Shown piece by piece: positions 9,412-18,085 of a DNA stretch of 64,000 nt. The position numbers and the translations under genes were made by a program. Origin of the DNA: Rubricoccus sp038746605 (GTDB taxonomy: Bacteria; Bacteroidota; Rhodothermia; Rhodothermales; Rubricoccaceae); contig JBCDKM010000007.1 in the NCBI GenBank assembly GCA_038746605.1, positions 124,001-188,000 of the forward strand. Direction: 5' to 3'. How positions within the stretch are numbered: position 1 is the stretch's first letter; the number at the start of each line of letters is the position of its first letter. A model generated the notes under the pieces. It saw nothing but the letters and a program-made list of their open reading frames with translations. It was not told the origin of the DNA and searched no databases.

Positions 9412-9712
9412 TGCGGGTCTGAACCAAGCAATCTGAGGTGCTTCGATACCCTCGTGAGAAACCGGATAGCTCCGGTCGGGACTGTCTCGAGGCCGCGCCC
9501 GAGGCGGAGAGCCCGGATCCATTTTTGGTCGTCGGGATCCAGAAGGTTTGCCACTGCGTGCACCGGACCACCTCCCCGTGCGTGTACGGCAAAGAGGAGA
9601 GGCCCGATCTCTGACGGGGTGTACCGCCTGTACCCGTTGGCACGAGAATCGGTCTAGCCCCTTGACGCAGCATGAAGAGCGTGGGTAGCCTCCGTTTCCC
9701 CGGTGCGAGAGG

Positions 9713-9721
9713 TTATCCACA
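9713..9721 (+). promoter_or_regulatory. Single DnaA-box-like 9-mer
   Basis: TTATCCACA matches the DnaA consensus TTATNCACA exactly. It stands alone, with no cluster and no AT-rich tract, so it is not an origin. It overlaps the upstream edge of the likely promoter for the following gene and could be chance or a local regulatory site. Confidence 0.3.
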
Positions 9722-9730
9722 GCTCAGGTG

Positions 9731-9761
9731 TTGTGGGCCCTGACTTCACGCTCTACTTTAG
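9731..9761 (+). promoter_or_regulatory. Bacteroidota-type promoter for the lytic transglycosylase gene
   Basis: TTG at 9731-9733, then 20 bases, then TACTTTAG at 9754-9761. This fits the known Bacteroidota arrangement of a -33 TTG and a -7 TAnnTTTG. The ATG at 9799 would follow a leader of about 30 bases. Confidence 0.5.
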
Positions 9762-9798
9762 GTCACTGCCCCCAAGTCGCGCGCTGCGCGGTATTTCC

Positions 9799-11901
9799 AT
9801 GCCCCGTCTCCCTCTCGCGGCGGCGCTGTTTCTCGTTTCGGCCCCTGTCCTGGCCCAGTCCGTGCCCTCCGAGGTCGCGGTGCCGGCCCGCCACGCTCAG
9901 TTGAGCGAAGCGGACCTGCTCCCCGTCTCAGAGGCTGCGGACGCGCCGCTGACGGAGTCTGAACTGACGCGCCGCATCGCCCGCCTCTACACCCGCCACG
10001 CCGATCTTCTCACCGCCGCCGCCGACGGTCAGGGCGACCGCTACGCCATCCTCCTCGACGGACTGGTGGGCGACCTCCAACTCCTCGCCCAGCGCGAGGG
10101 CGTGCTCTACGATGCCCGCTTCCGCGAGCTCTACTCCACCGTTCTGACGGAGAAGGAGATCTTCTATGGCGAGGAGCAAATCGACCGCGGCGATGTCTAC
10201 GCCGTCAACGAGGAGGCCTTCCGCGTCATCTACGAGCCGCACGAGCCGACGCTGGAGTCCGTCGACCTCCCGCAGATCCCGCGCGTGCAAGTAGCCGAGA
10301 CGGTCATTCCGATGGAGGTCACGCCGAGCGTGGAGCGCAGCCTCCGGTTCCTCCTCCGCAAGCCGGGACACGTCGCCACGCTGCGCCAGCGGGCCGACAC
10401 CTACTTCCCCATGGTGGAACGCATCATGGCCGAGGAGGGCGTGCCGGATGAGCTGAAGTACCTCGCGATGGTCGAGAGTGCGCTCAACCCGGTCGCGCGG
10501 AGTCACATGGCCGCTGCCGGGATGTGGCAGTTCATTCGCCCGACGGGCCGTGCCTACGGCCTGACCGCGAATCGCGAACTGGACCTTCGCCTCGATCCCG
10601 AGGTGAGCACTCGCGCCGCCGCCCGCCACCTCCGCGACCTCTACGACCGTTTCGGCGACTGGCAACTCGCGCTGGCGGGCTACAACTGCAACCCGGCCGT
10701 CATCGCGCGGGCCGTGCGCCGCCACGAGCAACGCACCGGTGAGCAGGCCACCTTCTGGGACATCGACCACGCCATCCCGCGCGAGACCCGGGGCTACGTC
10801 CCGATGTTCATCGCGACGGCGCTCATCCTTTCGGATCCAGATGCGTATGGCTTCGAGGAGCCCGAGGCGGGTCCGCAGTACGTCTTCGACCGCGTCCCCG
10901 TCGCGCCCGGCACCCGCCTGAGCGAGGTAGCCCGCGCTATCGACGTGGACCAGTCGGTCCTTCGCGCGCTGAACCCGGCGCTTCGCCAGGGCCGCGTGCC
11001 CGGTACCCGAATGCCGCACACGATCCGTGTTCCGTTCGGCTACTACGCCCGCAACGCCGCCGCACTGAGCCGCTTCGCGCCGGACGGTGGCGACCTCGTA
11101 GCCGAGACCGTGGATTACGGCCGCCGGATGGTGAACCCCATCGCGCCGGTGGAGCCCGCTGAGATCCTGCTCGTCGCTCAGCGCGAGGCCGAGGAAGAGC
11201 GCCAGCGGGAGCAACTCGCTGCCGCCCGAGCCGCGAGACCGGCCGCCGCGATGCCGACGCCCGTCGCCGCCCGTCAGCCGGAGCCTGCTCCAGCCGAGCC
11301 CGCCTCGGCAGCGCCACCGACAGAGGCCGTTGCTGAGCCGGTCGCCGTAGCGGAGGAGCCACGCGAGGTGTCTGAGACGCCCGCCGCTCCCCCCGAGGCG
11401 GAGCCAGTCGCTGCTGCGGCGCCTGAGCCCGAGGCGACGACGCCAGAACCGACGCCCGCTGCGGCTCCTGCCCCGGAACCCGTCGCGCAGGCAACGCCGC
11501 CCGTTCGTCTCGCGGCGGACTCGCGCCCCGCTCGCCCGACCTCCCATCGCGTCCAGCGCGGCGAGCACCTCTCTATGCTCGCCCGACGCTACGGCGTCTC
11601 CGTGCGTGACCTGATGGGCTGGAACGGCCTGACCAACTCGACCATCCGTCCGGGTCAGCGCCTCCGCCTGACCGCGCCGGACGGCTACGACGCTCGCGCG
11701 GCTTCCCGTGCCCGTGCCGCTGCGAACGCGCCTCGGTCGGTGATGCACCGCGTGAGCCGTGGGGAGAACCTCACGCAGATCGCCCGCCGCTACGGCGTCT
11801 CGCTGAGCGACATCCGCCGCTGGAACGACCTCTCCCGCGACACCATCGTCCCGGGCCAGCGCCTCAAGATCGAGCGCCCGCGCCGGGGCGTACGCGGCTA
11901 A
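9799..11901 (+). CDS. mltD: MltD-like lytic transglycosylase with LysM repeats
   Basis: An exported peptidoglycan lytic transglycosylase of 700 residues. A signal peptide (LPLAAALFLVSAPVLAQ) is followed by a helical region, the SLT domain at about 200-310 with catalytic Glu226 in AMVESALNP, AGMWQF at 240-245 and AGYN at 293-296. A degenerate LysM-like stretch lies near 370-410 (GTRLSEVARAIDVD). After an Ala/Pro/Glu linker, two clear LysM domains for glycan binding sit at about 583-625 and 650-692, each with a RRYGVS core and a PGQRL end. The ATG at 9799 was chosen since it starts the signal peptide; the open frame extends 32 codons further upstream without one. Confidence 0.9.
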   Translation: MPRLPLAAALFLVSAPVLAQSVPSEVAVPARHAQLSEADLLPVSEAADAPLTESELTRRIARLYTRHADLLTAAADGQGDRYAILLDGLVGDLQLLAQREGVLYDARFRELYSTVLTEKEIFYGEEQIDRGDVYAVNEEAFRVIYEPHEPTLESVDLPQIPRVQVAETVIPMEVTPSVERSLRFLLRKPGHVATLRQRADTYFPMVERIMAEEGVPDELKYLAMVESALNPVARSHMAAAGMWQFIRPTGRAYGLTANRELDLRLDPEVSTRAAARHLRDLYDRFGDWQLALAGYNCNPAVIARAVRRHEQRTGEQATFWDIDHAIPRETRGYVPMFIATALILSDPDAYGFEEPEAGPQYVFDRVPVAPGTRLSEVARAIDVDQSVLRALNPALRQGRVPGTRMPHTIRVPFGYYARNAAALSRFAPDGGDLVAETVDYGRRMVNPIAPVEPAEILLVAQREAEEERQREQLAAARAARPAAAMPTPVAARQPEPAPAEPASAAPPTEAVAEPVAVAEEPREVSETPAAPPEAEPVAAAAPEPEATTPEPTPAAAPAPEPVAQATPPVRLAADSRPARPTSHRVQRGEHLSMLARRYGVSVRDLMGWNGLTNSTIRPGQRLRLTAPDGYDARAASRARAAANAPRSVMHRVSRGENLTQIARRYGVSLSDIRRWNDLSRDTIVPGQRLKIERPRRGVRG

Positions 11902-11957
11902 GCGCTCAGTTCAGGACTCGTCTCTCGCGAGGCTCGGCAGATCCGCCGGGCCTCGCG

Positions 11958-11965
11958 TACGTTTG
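11958..11965 (+). promoter_or_regulatory. Perfect -7 box of Bacteroidota type
   Basis: TACGTTTG matches TAnnTTTG exactly and lies 28 bases before the ATG of the 20-codon frame. No TTG is visible at the expected upstream distance. Confidence 0.4.
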
Positions 11966-11993
11966 GGGGTCACGGCCGCACGCTCCGTCTACC

Positions 11994-12056
11994 ATGAGCC
12001 TCGCCCTCCTCCTCTTCTTCTGGATCCTCGCGGTCTGGGCCGTCGTGGGGCTCTGA
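11994..12056 (+). CDS. Possible 20-residue membrane peptide
   Basis: The frame encodes MSLALLLFFWILAVWAVVGL, a single continuous hydrophobic segment with two Trp. It lies alone between mltD and the end of menD, is preceded by a perfect TACGTTTG box and followed by a strong hairpin, so it has the outline of a small transcription unit. There is no visible Shine-Dalgarno site, as is usual in this window. Small single-span peptides of this kind are common in bacteria, but a frame this short can arise by chance, so translation is unproven. Confidence 0.35.
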   Translation: MSLALLLFFWILAVWAVVGL

Positions 12057-12105
12057 GTCGCGTTCTGGCAGGCTATCCGAAGAGCCGACCGTCGCGGAGG
12101 GAGCC

Positions 12106-12135
12106 GGACCATCGCCGTGCTTGCGACGATGGTCC
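12106..12135. terminator. Hairpin between convergent units
   Basis: GGACCATCG pairs with CGATGGTCC around a 12-base loop, with further GGAGC/GCTCC pairing outside. It lies between the small membrane-peptide frame and the 3' end of menD and could end transcription from both sides. No T-run follows. Confidence 0.45.
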
Positions 12136-12174
12136 AAGTCGTGCTCCCCTGGCTCAGGTAGCGCGCCTCGCGGC

Positions 12175-13950
12175 CTACAGCCCCGTTACAGCCTCCACCG
12201 CCTCGGCCGCGAGGCGGGCGATGTCACGATGCAGCGCCGCGTTGGTCTCCCGGTCTGTTCGGACCTCGATCAGTGCGCTCGTGCCCGACGCGTCCGCCTC
12301 AGCGAGCGCCTCGCGTAGCCCGGACACGGTGGTCGGCGTGTGGTAGCGGAGCCCCATCATCTCGGCCGCGCTTCGGAAGGTGAGTCCGTGCGGCGTGCCG
12401 AAGTATGGCTCGAAGACCTCCGCCGCGAGCGCTGTCCCCTCGCGTCCCGGTGCGACCGGCAGGAAGTGGAAGATGCCGCCGCCGTCGTTGTTGATCGCCA
12501 CCACGGTGACGGGCGGTCCCTCGCGAAGCAACGCGAGGCCGTTCAGGTCGTGGAGCAGCGCGAGGTCGCCGATGAGCAGCGTTGCCCGGTGCCCCAGCCC
12601 TCTGGCGACACCCGCTGCCGTCGAGACCGTCCCGTCGATGCCGCTCGCGCCGCGGTTGGCGAACACGAAGGCGTCGGTCTGTGCGAAGACATCAAGGTCT
12701 CGGACAGGCATCGAGGCCGCGACGACGAGCGCCTCTGGCGTCGCCTCTGCGACGAGCTGCGCAATGCGGGGCTCGCTCAATCCCTCGCCCTCCAGCGTGG
12801 AGGCGACGATCTTCGCGACAGCATGAGAGGCGGCCTTCCAGTCCTCTGTCCACCCGGCGTCTGGTCGAGAGGCCGTCGCGGCCACGAGGGCGTCGAGGCT
12901 GAGACCGGTGTCCCCCTGGATGCGGATCTGCGGGCGATGTGCGGGGCCGCGCCGCTCAGGCGTCTCGGCAAGTCGCACGGTGACGGGGGACCGGTCGAGG
13001 AGAGCCTGGAGACGTTTCGATGTCGGTCGCTCTCCGACGTGGACGACAGCGTCCGGTACGTGGGCGTCGGCCCAGGCGCCGCTGGCGAGGATGAGGTCGT
13101 AGAAAGAAACCCCCCTCTCTCCGCGACGGGCAGTGGGAGACCACCGGGCACACGAGAGACCGTCCGCGAGCAACACCCATCCCTGTGTTCCCGCCGCGCG
13201 ATACACCGCCTCCGGGTCAGCTCCCTCCCCAGCGACCAGGAGCACCCGGCCGCAGCCTTCGAGTGCTCTCGCTGCGCCCGCGATCATGTCTGGCGGGGGA
13301 AGCGTCTCCGTCTCGACGGTGTCCACGTACGAGCGACCATCCGCCGCCCATGCCTTCAGATGGGCAGGCAAAGCGCCCGTCTCGTTCTGAACTGGCGCGA
13401 GGGGTTCGCGGAACGGAACGTTCAGATGGACCGGGCCGGCGAACGGGCCCCAGGCACGGGCGACCGCGTGTGCCGCCGTAGTGAGCACGTACGCCGGGTC
13501 GATCTCTGTCGTGGGCGGAGAGAGGTCGGCGGTCCATCGCGCCACGGACCGGAAGAGCGGCGGCTGGCGGATGGTCTGATTGGCGCCTGTGTCGCGAAGC
13601 TCCGGCGGCCGGTCGGCGGTGAGCAGCAGGAGCGGAACGCCGGATGCGTCCGCCTCGACGGCGGCAGGGAGACCGTTGGCGACGGCGGTGCCGCTCGTCG
13701 TGATCCAGGCGGCGGGCGTCCTCGTCGCGCGCCCGATCCCGAGCGCGAGAAAGGCCCCGCCGCGCTCGTCGATGTGGACGTGCGCCTGCGCCCGCGGGTT
13801 GTTCGCGACGGCGACGGTCAGCGGCGTGCTCCGGCTCCCAGGTCCGATGACGAAGTGCCGCACACCTTGCCGCACCAGTTCCTCCACGAGCAGCGCCGCC
13901 CAGAGATGGTTGATATTCGGAGCGTCGGAGAGGGCAGGAGGGACGGGCAT
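12175..13950 (-). CDS. menD: SEPHCHC synthase (menaquinone biosynthesis)
   Basis: A thiamine-diphosphate enzyme that joins isochorismate and 2-oxoglutarate to make SEPHCHC, the second step of the classical menaquinone route. The 591-residue length is normal. Seen are GPGSRSTPL (36-44), the DERGGAF stretch (61-67) with the conserved Glu, WITTSGTAVANG, and the diphosphate/Mg site as NNDGGGIFHF in the last third. It lies 77 bases downstream of menF on the same strand, so menF-menD form an operon, with menG divergent. The carboxyl end, LAAEAVEAVTGL, is complete. Confidence 0.95.
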   Translation of the reverse strand: MPVPPALSDAPNINHLWAALLVEELVRQGVRHFVIGPGSRSTPLTVAVANNPRAQAHVHIDERGGAFLALGIGRATRTPAAWITTSGTAVANGLPAAVEADASGVPLLLLTADRPPELRDTGANQTIRQPPLFRSVARWTADLSPPTTEIDPAYVLTTAAHAVARAWGPFAGPVHLNVPFREPLAPVQNETGALPAHLKAWAADGRSYVDTVETETLPPPDMIAGAARALEGCGRVLLVAGEGADPEAVYRAAGTQGWVLLADGLSCARWSPTARRGERGVSFYDLILASGAWADAHVPDAVVHVGERPTSKRLQALLDRSPVTVRLAETPERRGPAHRPQIRIQGDTGLSLDALVAATASRPDAGWTEDWKAASHAVAKIVASTLEGEGLSEPRIAQLVAEATPEALVVAASMPVRDLDVFAQTDAFVFANRGASGIDGTVSTAAGVARGLGHRATLLIGDLALLHDLNGLALLREGPPVTVVAINNDGGGIFHFLPVAPGREGTALAAEVFEPYFGTPHGLTFRSAAEMMGLRYHTPTTVSGLREALAEADASGTSALIEVRTDRETNAALHRDIARLAAEAVEAVTGL

Positions 13951-14027
13951 TCGGGAGTCGTGCGTGCTGCGCGGCCAGAGAGCAACCGGCGCTGAACGCC
14001 TCTACGCCACACGCCGGTGGAAGTCCC

Positions 14028-15362
14028 TTACCCCTCTAGTCCCAGGGCGTCGGCGAAGCCGCCGAGCTTGGCCTCCGTCTCATGCCACTCCGCCTCCGGT
14101 TCGGAGCCGGGCACGATGCCCGCGCCTGCATACAGCGCGAGGTCCGTTCCACAGAGCAGCCCCGAGCGGATGCCGACGGCGAACTCGGCTGCATCGCGCG
14201 AGACCCAGCCGACCGGGCCGGCGTAGAGTCCTCGGTCGAATCCTTCCAAGTCGCGAATGGCGGCTAGCGCGGCGGTCGTGGGCGTACCACCGACGGCGGG
14301 TGTCGGGTGGAGCGCCGCCACCACGCTCAGAGGAGCGACGCCTTCGCGAAGGGTGGCGCGGAGCGGTGTTTTGAGGTGGCGCACGCGCGCGGCCTCAATC
14401 TGGAACGGCGCCTCCACGCAGACGAGAGCCGCGAACGGCGCGAGAGCCTCCGAGATGAAGTCGCGGACGAAGGCATGCTCACGGCGGTCCTTCTCACTTC
14501 CCGCGAGTTCGTCGCGGAAAGCGCGGGCGTTGGCGCCGTCGCCCCGGCGCCGGGTACCCGCGACGGCCTCGGTCCAGGCATCGCGGCCCTCCACACGGAC
14601 GAGACGCTCCGGTGTGGCGGCGATGAACTGGCGTCCGTTTCCATCGGAGAGGAGGACGTGGAAGGCTTGCGGGGCGGCCTCTGTCAGGCGCGACAGAAGA
14701 GCAGCGGGATCGAGCGGGTCCTCGAAGCGGTAGGTGGCGCGGCGGGCGAGAACCACCTTGTCCATCTCGCCTCGCCTCATCGCGCTCAACGCGGCGGTGA
14801 TCGCCTCGTGCCAGCCCTCGCGGTCCGGCCGGTCGATCCGGGCGACGGGGAAGTCGAGCGTTCGCGGGAGCGATGGAACGTCCAGGGCGAGGGCGTCGAG
14901 TGCCCGGCGGATATCGTCGGCGGTATCACGCTCGGCGACGAGGTGGACGGCCAGCGTCGCGTCGCCCTCGCGCACGACCATCTCCACGCGTGGAAGTACG
15001 AAGCGGCCAGGGCCGAACCCGGACCATTCGTTCTCGGTGTCCGTCGCGCCATCAAACCGAAGACCGCCGAGATAGACCGAGCCCTCGGGGAGTCGGTCCG
15101 CCTCGGTGCCGAGGCGGGCGAGGACACCGTCTCCCTCGATCACGTCGGCAGTGCCGACGGCTGCGCGGCAGAGGTCGTCGTCGCGCCCGCACCAGTAGGA
15201 GGTCTCCGCGCCGGTTTGGGCGGCGAGCCACGCGAGGGGATCCGGCGCGTCCGGCCACGGCACCTCCACCCGGACCACGCCTGAACTCCTCACGAGAGCG
15301 CGAGCGGCTCGGCGTGCGAGGCGCTCGCGGGGGTCAGCGGTCGTGAGGAAGGAGGGGGGCAC
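14028..15362 (-). CDS. menF: Isochorismate synthase
   Basis: Converts chorismate to isochorismate, the entry step of menaquinone synthesis; chorismate-binding family, 444 residues. The carboxyl-terminal chorismate-binding core shows KVVLARR, FIAATPERL, AGTRRRG, the conserved LHPTPAVGGTP and the end stretch GPVGWVSRDAAEFAVGIRSG. The amino third is variable as usual. The start is a GTG at 15362 in the gap shared with divergent menG. The sequence coding for RLGTEADR is an in-frame copy of the window's CCGCCTCGG palindrome, an odd insertion of a mostly intergenic element. The enzyme could act in siderophore synthesis instead, but the menD neighbour argues for menaquinone. Confidence 0.92.
   Translation of the reverse strand: MPPSFLTTADPRERLARRAARALVRSSGVVRVEVPWPDAPDPLAWLAAQTGAETSYWCGRDDDLCRAAVGTADVIEGDGVLARLGTEADRLPEGSVYLGGLRFDGATDTENEWSGFGPGRFVLPRVEMVVREGDATLAVHLVAERDTADDIRRALDALALDVPSLPRTLDFPVARIDRPDREGWHEAITAALSAMRRGEMDKVVLARRATYRFEDPLDPAALLSRLTEAAPQAFHVLLSDGNGRQFIAATPERLVRVEGRDAWTEAVAGTRRRGDGANARAFRDELAGSEKDRREHAFVRDFISEALAPFAALVCVEAPFQIEAARVRHLKTPLRATLREGVAPLSVVAALHPTPAVGGTPTTAALAAIRDLEGFDRGLYAGPVGWVSRDAAEFAVGIRSGLLCGTDLALYAGAGIVPGSEPEAEWHETEAKLGGFADALGLEG
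15098..15117. repeat. CCGCCTCGG palindrome inside menF
   Basis: CCGCCTCGG TG CCGAGGCGG lies within the menF coding region and is read in frame as RLGTEADR. It is identical to the intergenic copies. Confidence 0.85.
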
Positions 15363-15511
15363 AGGTGCGGCTGGTAACGGGAAAGGGTACAGGACCCGTA
15401 TCGGCTGGTTTCAGAAAATAGTGAAAGCTCACAGTGAAGGTCGCGTCGTCGTGTGTTCTTGGCACCGACGCGCCGTCCGTGCGTCTGAGTCCCACCGAAT
15501 TACCCATTCCG

Positions 15512-16240
15512 ATGACGAAGCCCCCCGTTGGCCAGGCCCCCGGCAAGAAGGATCAGGTCGAGGCCATGTTCGACGAGATCGCCCCACGCTACGACGCGCT
15601 CAACCGCCTGCTCTCCGGCGGCATCGACGTGTGGTGGCGCAAGAAAGCCGTTCAGTCGCTCCGCACGGCGCTCGCAGGCCAGCCGGACCGCCTCCTCGAT
15701 GTCGCCACTGGCACGGCCGATCTCGCCCTCGCTCTCCTCGAAGCCGAGCCGCGCGAGGTCGTCGGCGTGGACATCTCGGACGGGATGCTGGACCTGGGCC
15801 GCAAGAAGGTCAGCAAGAAGAACCTCGACGACCGGATCACGCTCGTCCAGGGTGACGCCGCCGACCTTCCCTTCGAGACGGACAGCTTCGACGGGGCGAC
15901 GGTCGCCTTCGGTGTCCGCAACTTCGAGGACCTTCGCGCAGGGCTGGCGGGGATGCGGCGCGTGCTCCGGCCCGGCGCCCCTCTCGTGGTGCTGGAGTTC
16001 AGCCACCCGCAGGCGTTCCCGGTGAAGCAGGCATACGAGGCGTACTCGAAGCACGTGCTGCCGCGCGTCGGAAAAGCGGTCAGTGGATCCTCTGAGGCGT
16101 ACGAGTACCTCCCGGAGTCAGTCGCTCAGTTCCCGGATGGGCAAGCGTTCGTGCAGGAGATGCAGGCTGCGGGCTACACGCAGTGCACCGCGAAGCCGCT
16201 CACGTTCGGAATCGCCTCGCTATATCGAGGGCGCGCGTAG
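15512..16240 (+). CDS. menG: Demethylmenaquinone methyltransferase
   Basis: The SAM-dependent last step of menaquinone synthesis (UbiE/MenG/COQ5 family), 242 residues. Seen are the amino-end signature MFDEIAPRYDALNRLLSGGID, the SAM site LLDVATGTADLAL, the acidic DISDGMLDLG, and the second family signature region VAFGVRNFEDLRAGL followed by RPGAPLVVLEFS. The ATG at 15512 was chosen because it is closest to the usual amino end; an upstream in-frame start at 15434 would add 26 residues with no homology-like character. It diverges from menF-menD, with the gap at 15363-15511 serving both. Confidence 0.92.
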   Translation: MTKPPVGQAPGKKDQVEAMFDEIAPRYDALNRLLSGGIDVWWRKKAVQSLRTALAGQPDRLLDVATGTADLALALLEAEPREVVGVDISDGMLDLGRKKVSKKNLDDRITLVQGDAADLPFETDSFDGATVAFGVRNFEDLRAGLAGMRRVLRPGAPLVVLEFSHPQAFPVKQAYEAYSKHVLPRVGKAVSGSSEAYEYLPESVAQFPDGQAFVQEMQAAGYTQCTAKPLTFGIASLYRGRA

Positions 16241-16287
16241 AGGGCCAGTAGGGCAGGTTCACCTCGCGAGAGGCGGTGATCCGGCCC

Positions 16288-16303
16288 GCCTCGGCCCCGA
16301 GGC
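16288..16303. repeat. CCGCCTCGG palindrome, 2-base loop
   Basis: GCCTCGG CC CCGAGGC in the gap between convergent menG and the epimerase gene. Confidence 0.75.
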
Positions 16304-16311
16304 AGAGAGAG

Positions 16312-17043
16312 CTACAGTCGCTCGGCGATGTCACGGACGCTGACGCGCGGGTCGGGCATCCGCAGGTCCATCACAGGCTCGTCCGTCGCGACGATCTCCG
16401 CGCCGAGCCCGAGGCGGGCAGAGAGGCGGCGTGTGATCTCGTGGAAAGAGAGCCCCTGGTTGCCGTCGAGGTGGTACGTGCCACCCTCGGCCCGCTCCAC
16501 GAGGGCGACCAGCGCAGCGGCAGTATCGAGCAGCCAGGAGCAGGCCGGGAGCCATCGCGTGCTGGCCTCTACCGGTCCTGCTTCGGCATGGCGGTAGAGC
16601 CAGTCGGTCATCGTGTTGGAGCCGGGCGTCTCGCCGATCTGCCAGCCCAGCCGCGCGAGAACGGCGTCCGGCGCTGCCTCCCGGACGAGCGCTTCCGCGC
16701 GGGCTTTGTACCGGCCATAGTCGTCGGTCGCGTCCGGCTCCGCCTCGGGCGGGATGGGACCTTCGTTCCGGGGCGCGAAGACGGAGACCGACGAGGTGAA
16801 CAGCATGCGACGGCCCTGTGCCGCACAGGCTTCCGCGATCCATCCGGCCCATTCTTCGGGACCGGTCGCGAGGTGAAGCACCCAGTCGGGCGCCACTTGG
16901 GCGATGGACTGGCGGACGCTCGCGGCGCAGTCTGGCGGGTGCTCGGCGCGGTCCCAGGCGAGAACTTCCGCGCCTGCCTCGCGGAACGCATCCACCACGA
17001 CGGGCGCGACGGTTCCGTTGGTGCCGGTGACGAGAGCACGCAT
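16312..17043 (-). CDS. NAD-dependent epimerase/dehydratase (RmlD-like)
   Basis: A 243-residue short-chain-type nucleotide-sugar oxidoreductase. The Rossmann start is VTGTNGTVAPVVV, the Ser of the catalytic group is in FTSSVSVF, and the YxxxK pair is YGRYK (about 130-134). The latter half (TYHLDGNQGLSFHEITRRL) is like that of dTDP-4-dehydrorhamnose reductases. The length is short for that enzyme, and no other sugar genes are near, so the substrate is unknown. It converges with menG across a palindrome. Confidence 0.75.
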   Translation of the reverse strand: MRALVTGTNGTVAPVVVDAFREAGAEVLAWDRAEHPPDCAASVRQSIAQVAPDWVLHLATGPEEWAGWIAEACAAQGRRMLFTSSVSVFAPRNEGPIPPEAEPDATDDYGRYKARAEALVREAAPDAVLARLGWQIGETPGSNTMTDWLYRHAEAGPVEASTRWLPACSWLLDTAAALVALVERAEGGTYHLDGNQGLSFHEITRRLSARLGLGAEIVATDEPVMDLRMPDPRVSVRDIAERL

Positions 17044-17057
17044 GGTGTTTCGGTGTG

Positions 17058-17079
17058 TCCGCCTCGGTGCCGAGGCGGA
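17058..17079. repeat. CCGCCTCGG palindrome, 2-base loop
   Basis: TCCGCCTCGG TG CCGAGGCGGA between the epimerase start and the end of the secreted-protein gene. Confidence 0.8.
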
Positions 17080-17119
17080 GGGAGTCAGCGCGTTCGAGCA
17101 GCAGTCGCAGCGCGCCGGG

Positions 17120-18028
17120 TCACGGTTTCCAGGTCAGCGACTCGGTGAGCGCGCGAAACTGGGGAAGCCACTCCTCAGCCCGGTCGGAGCCGACCATCGC
17201 GTGGAGGATCAGGTACCCGGTCTCGGTGTAGGGCGCGAGGACAGAGACGACCGTGACGGGGATGCCCGTGTCTGCGTCCCGAGCCTCCGCAGTACCCTCG
17301 ATGGCCTCGCGCCCATCCAGACTCACGGTGCGCGTCGTGATGGGACCGAAGTCTGTCAGAGTGGCGGTCTGGCGCATGCGGACGGTGAGGCTCGTGTCGA
17401 GATCACCGATAAGCGGCGCGGCGCCAAGGGCAGCGATGTAGAGCGGTGCTCCTGGATTTGCCTCCCCGTAGGTCAGCGAGAGCAGCAGGGACGCACCGAT
17501 CCGATTTCGCTCGGGAAACGCGTCGGGCACGTCGAGCGTGAACGGGAGGCCGTCGAACAGGTCGTTCGAGGGAGCGCCGAGGGTAACAGACTGGAGCGCG
17601 AGGCGGAGGGCCTTGGCCTGTGGCTCTGGGGTGCCCACCGGCAGCGCGCCGTTCACCATCACGACGCCCAGCGAGTCGCCCGTGACGAGGATCCACTTGT
17701 CGAACGTCTCGCCGTAGGCCGTTTGCTGACCCGTGACGAGCGCCGAGGTCACACCGTTTATTTCGATCTCCTCCATCGCGGCGTCGCGGATGCCCTGTTG
17801 GGCCAGGGCCTCGGAGGAGAATTCTGCCAGCACCTCCGCGAGAGGGGCCTCTGGGAGTTCCAGCACCATCAGCGAGCCCTGGAGCGCGTCGTGCTCGAAG
17901 CCCGCGAACCGCTCCGAGGCGACGTAGCCCTTGGGTGGGTCTAGGCTCACGCGGGTGCCCGGCACGCCGACAGGCTGGGCCGAGGCAGATGCGCAGGCAA
18001 GAAGGAGGACGAAGAAAGAGAGTCGCAT
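17120..18028 (-). CDS. Exported protein of unknown function
   Basis: A 302-residue protein with a clean signal peptide (LSFFVLLLACASASAQ). The mature part has two halves that resemble each other loosely: each starts with a value-like beta strand region (VSLDPPKGYVASERF; FTLDVPDAFPERN) and ends with a LVTGDS or LHAMVGS strand. I do not recognise a family, though the pattern recalls proteins that measure or bind and then act at the envelope. No lipobox or sorting domain is seen. Confidence 0.65.
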   Translation of the reverse strand: MRLSFFVLLLACASASAQPVGVPGTRVSLDPPKGYVASERFAGFEHDALQGSLMVLELPEAPLAEVLAEFSSEALAQQGIRDAAMEEIEINGVTSALVTGQQTAYGETFDKWILVTGDSLGVVMVNGALPVGTPEPQAKALRLALQSVTLGAPSNDLFDGLPFTLDVPDAFPERNRIGASLLLSLTYGEANPGAPLYIAALGAAPLIGDLDTSLTVRMRQTATLTDFGPITTRTVSLDGREAIEGTAEARDADTGIPVTVVSVLAPYTETGYLILHAMVGSDRAEEWLPQFRALTESLTWKP

Positions 18029-18044
18029 TGAGTAGTGGGGGTGT

Positions 18045-18079
18045 CCGCCTCGGTGGTGTCCGTGGAGGCACCGAGGCGG
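18045..18079. repeat. CCGCCTCGG palindrome, long loop
   Basis: CCGCCTCGGTG pairs with CACCGAGGCGG; the loop contains TCCGTGGA. On the minus strand the motif is preceded by the TGA stop of the UPF0210 gene. Confidence 0.8.
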
Positions 18080-18085
18080 GCGGGG

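Larger units (their letters stand above)
9412..9798. other. Non-coding gap upstream of the lytic transglycosylase gene
   Basis: About 390 bases without a convincing gene. Short minus-strand frames here have no start signal or recognisable family. The second half holds a perfect TTATCCACA 9-mer (9713-9721) and a likely promoter for the next gene (9731-9761). Another TTG to TA pair, TTGACG at 9662 and TAGCCTCC at 9686, is possible. Nothing else is seen. Confidence 0.5.

Noticed and set aside
9063..9673. Minus-strand frames with a stretch DPDDQKWIRALRLGR
   Set aside because: Considered as a gene remnant, but no family, start or conserved motif could be recognised and the region overlaps a real gene end.
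9662..9721. Replication origin suggested by a DnaA box
   Set aside because: There is one box only, no AT-rich unwinding tract and no dnaA or dnaN gene nearby.
9928..11748. A 606-codon minus-strand open frame
   Set aside because: Shadow of the lytic transglycosylase gene, whose SLT and LysM motifs are clear.
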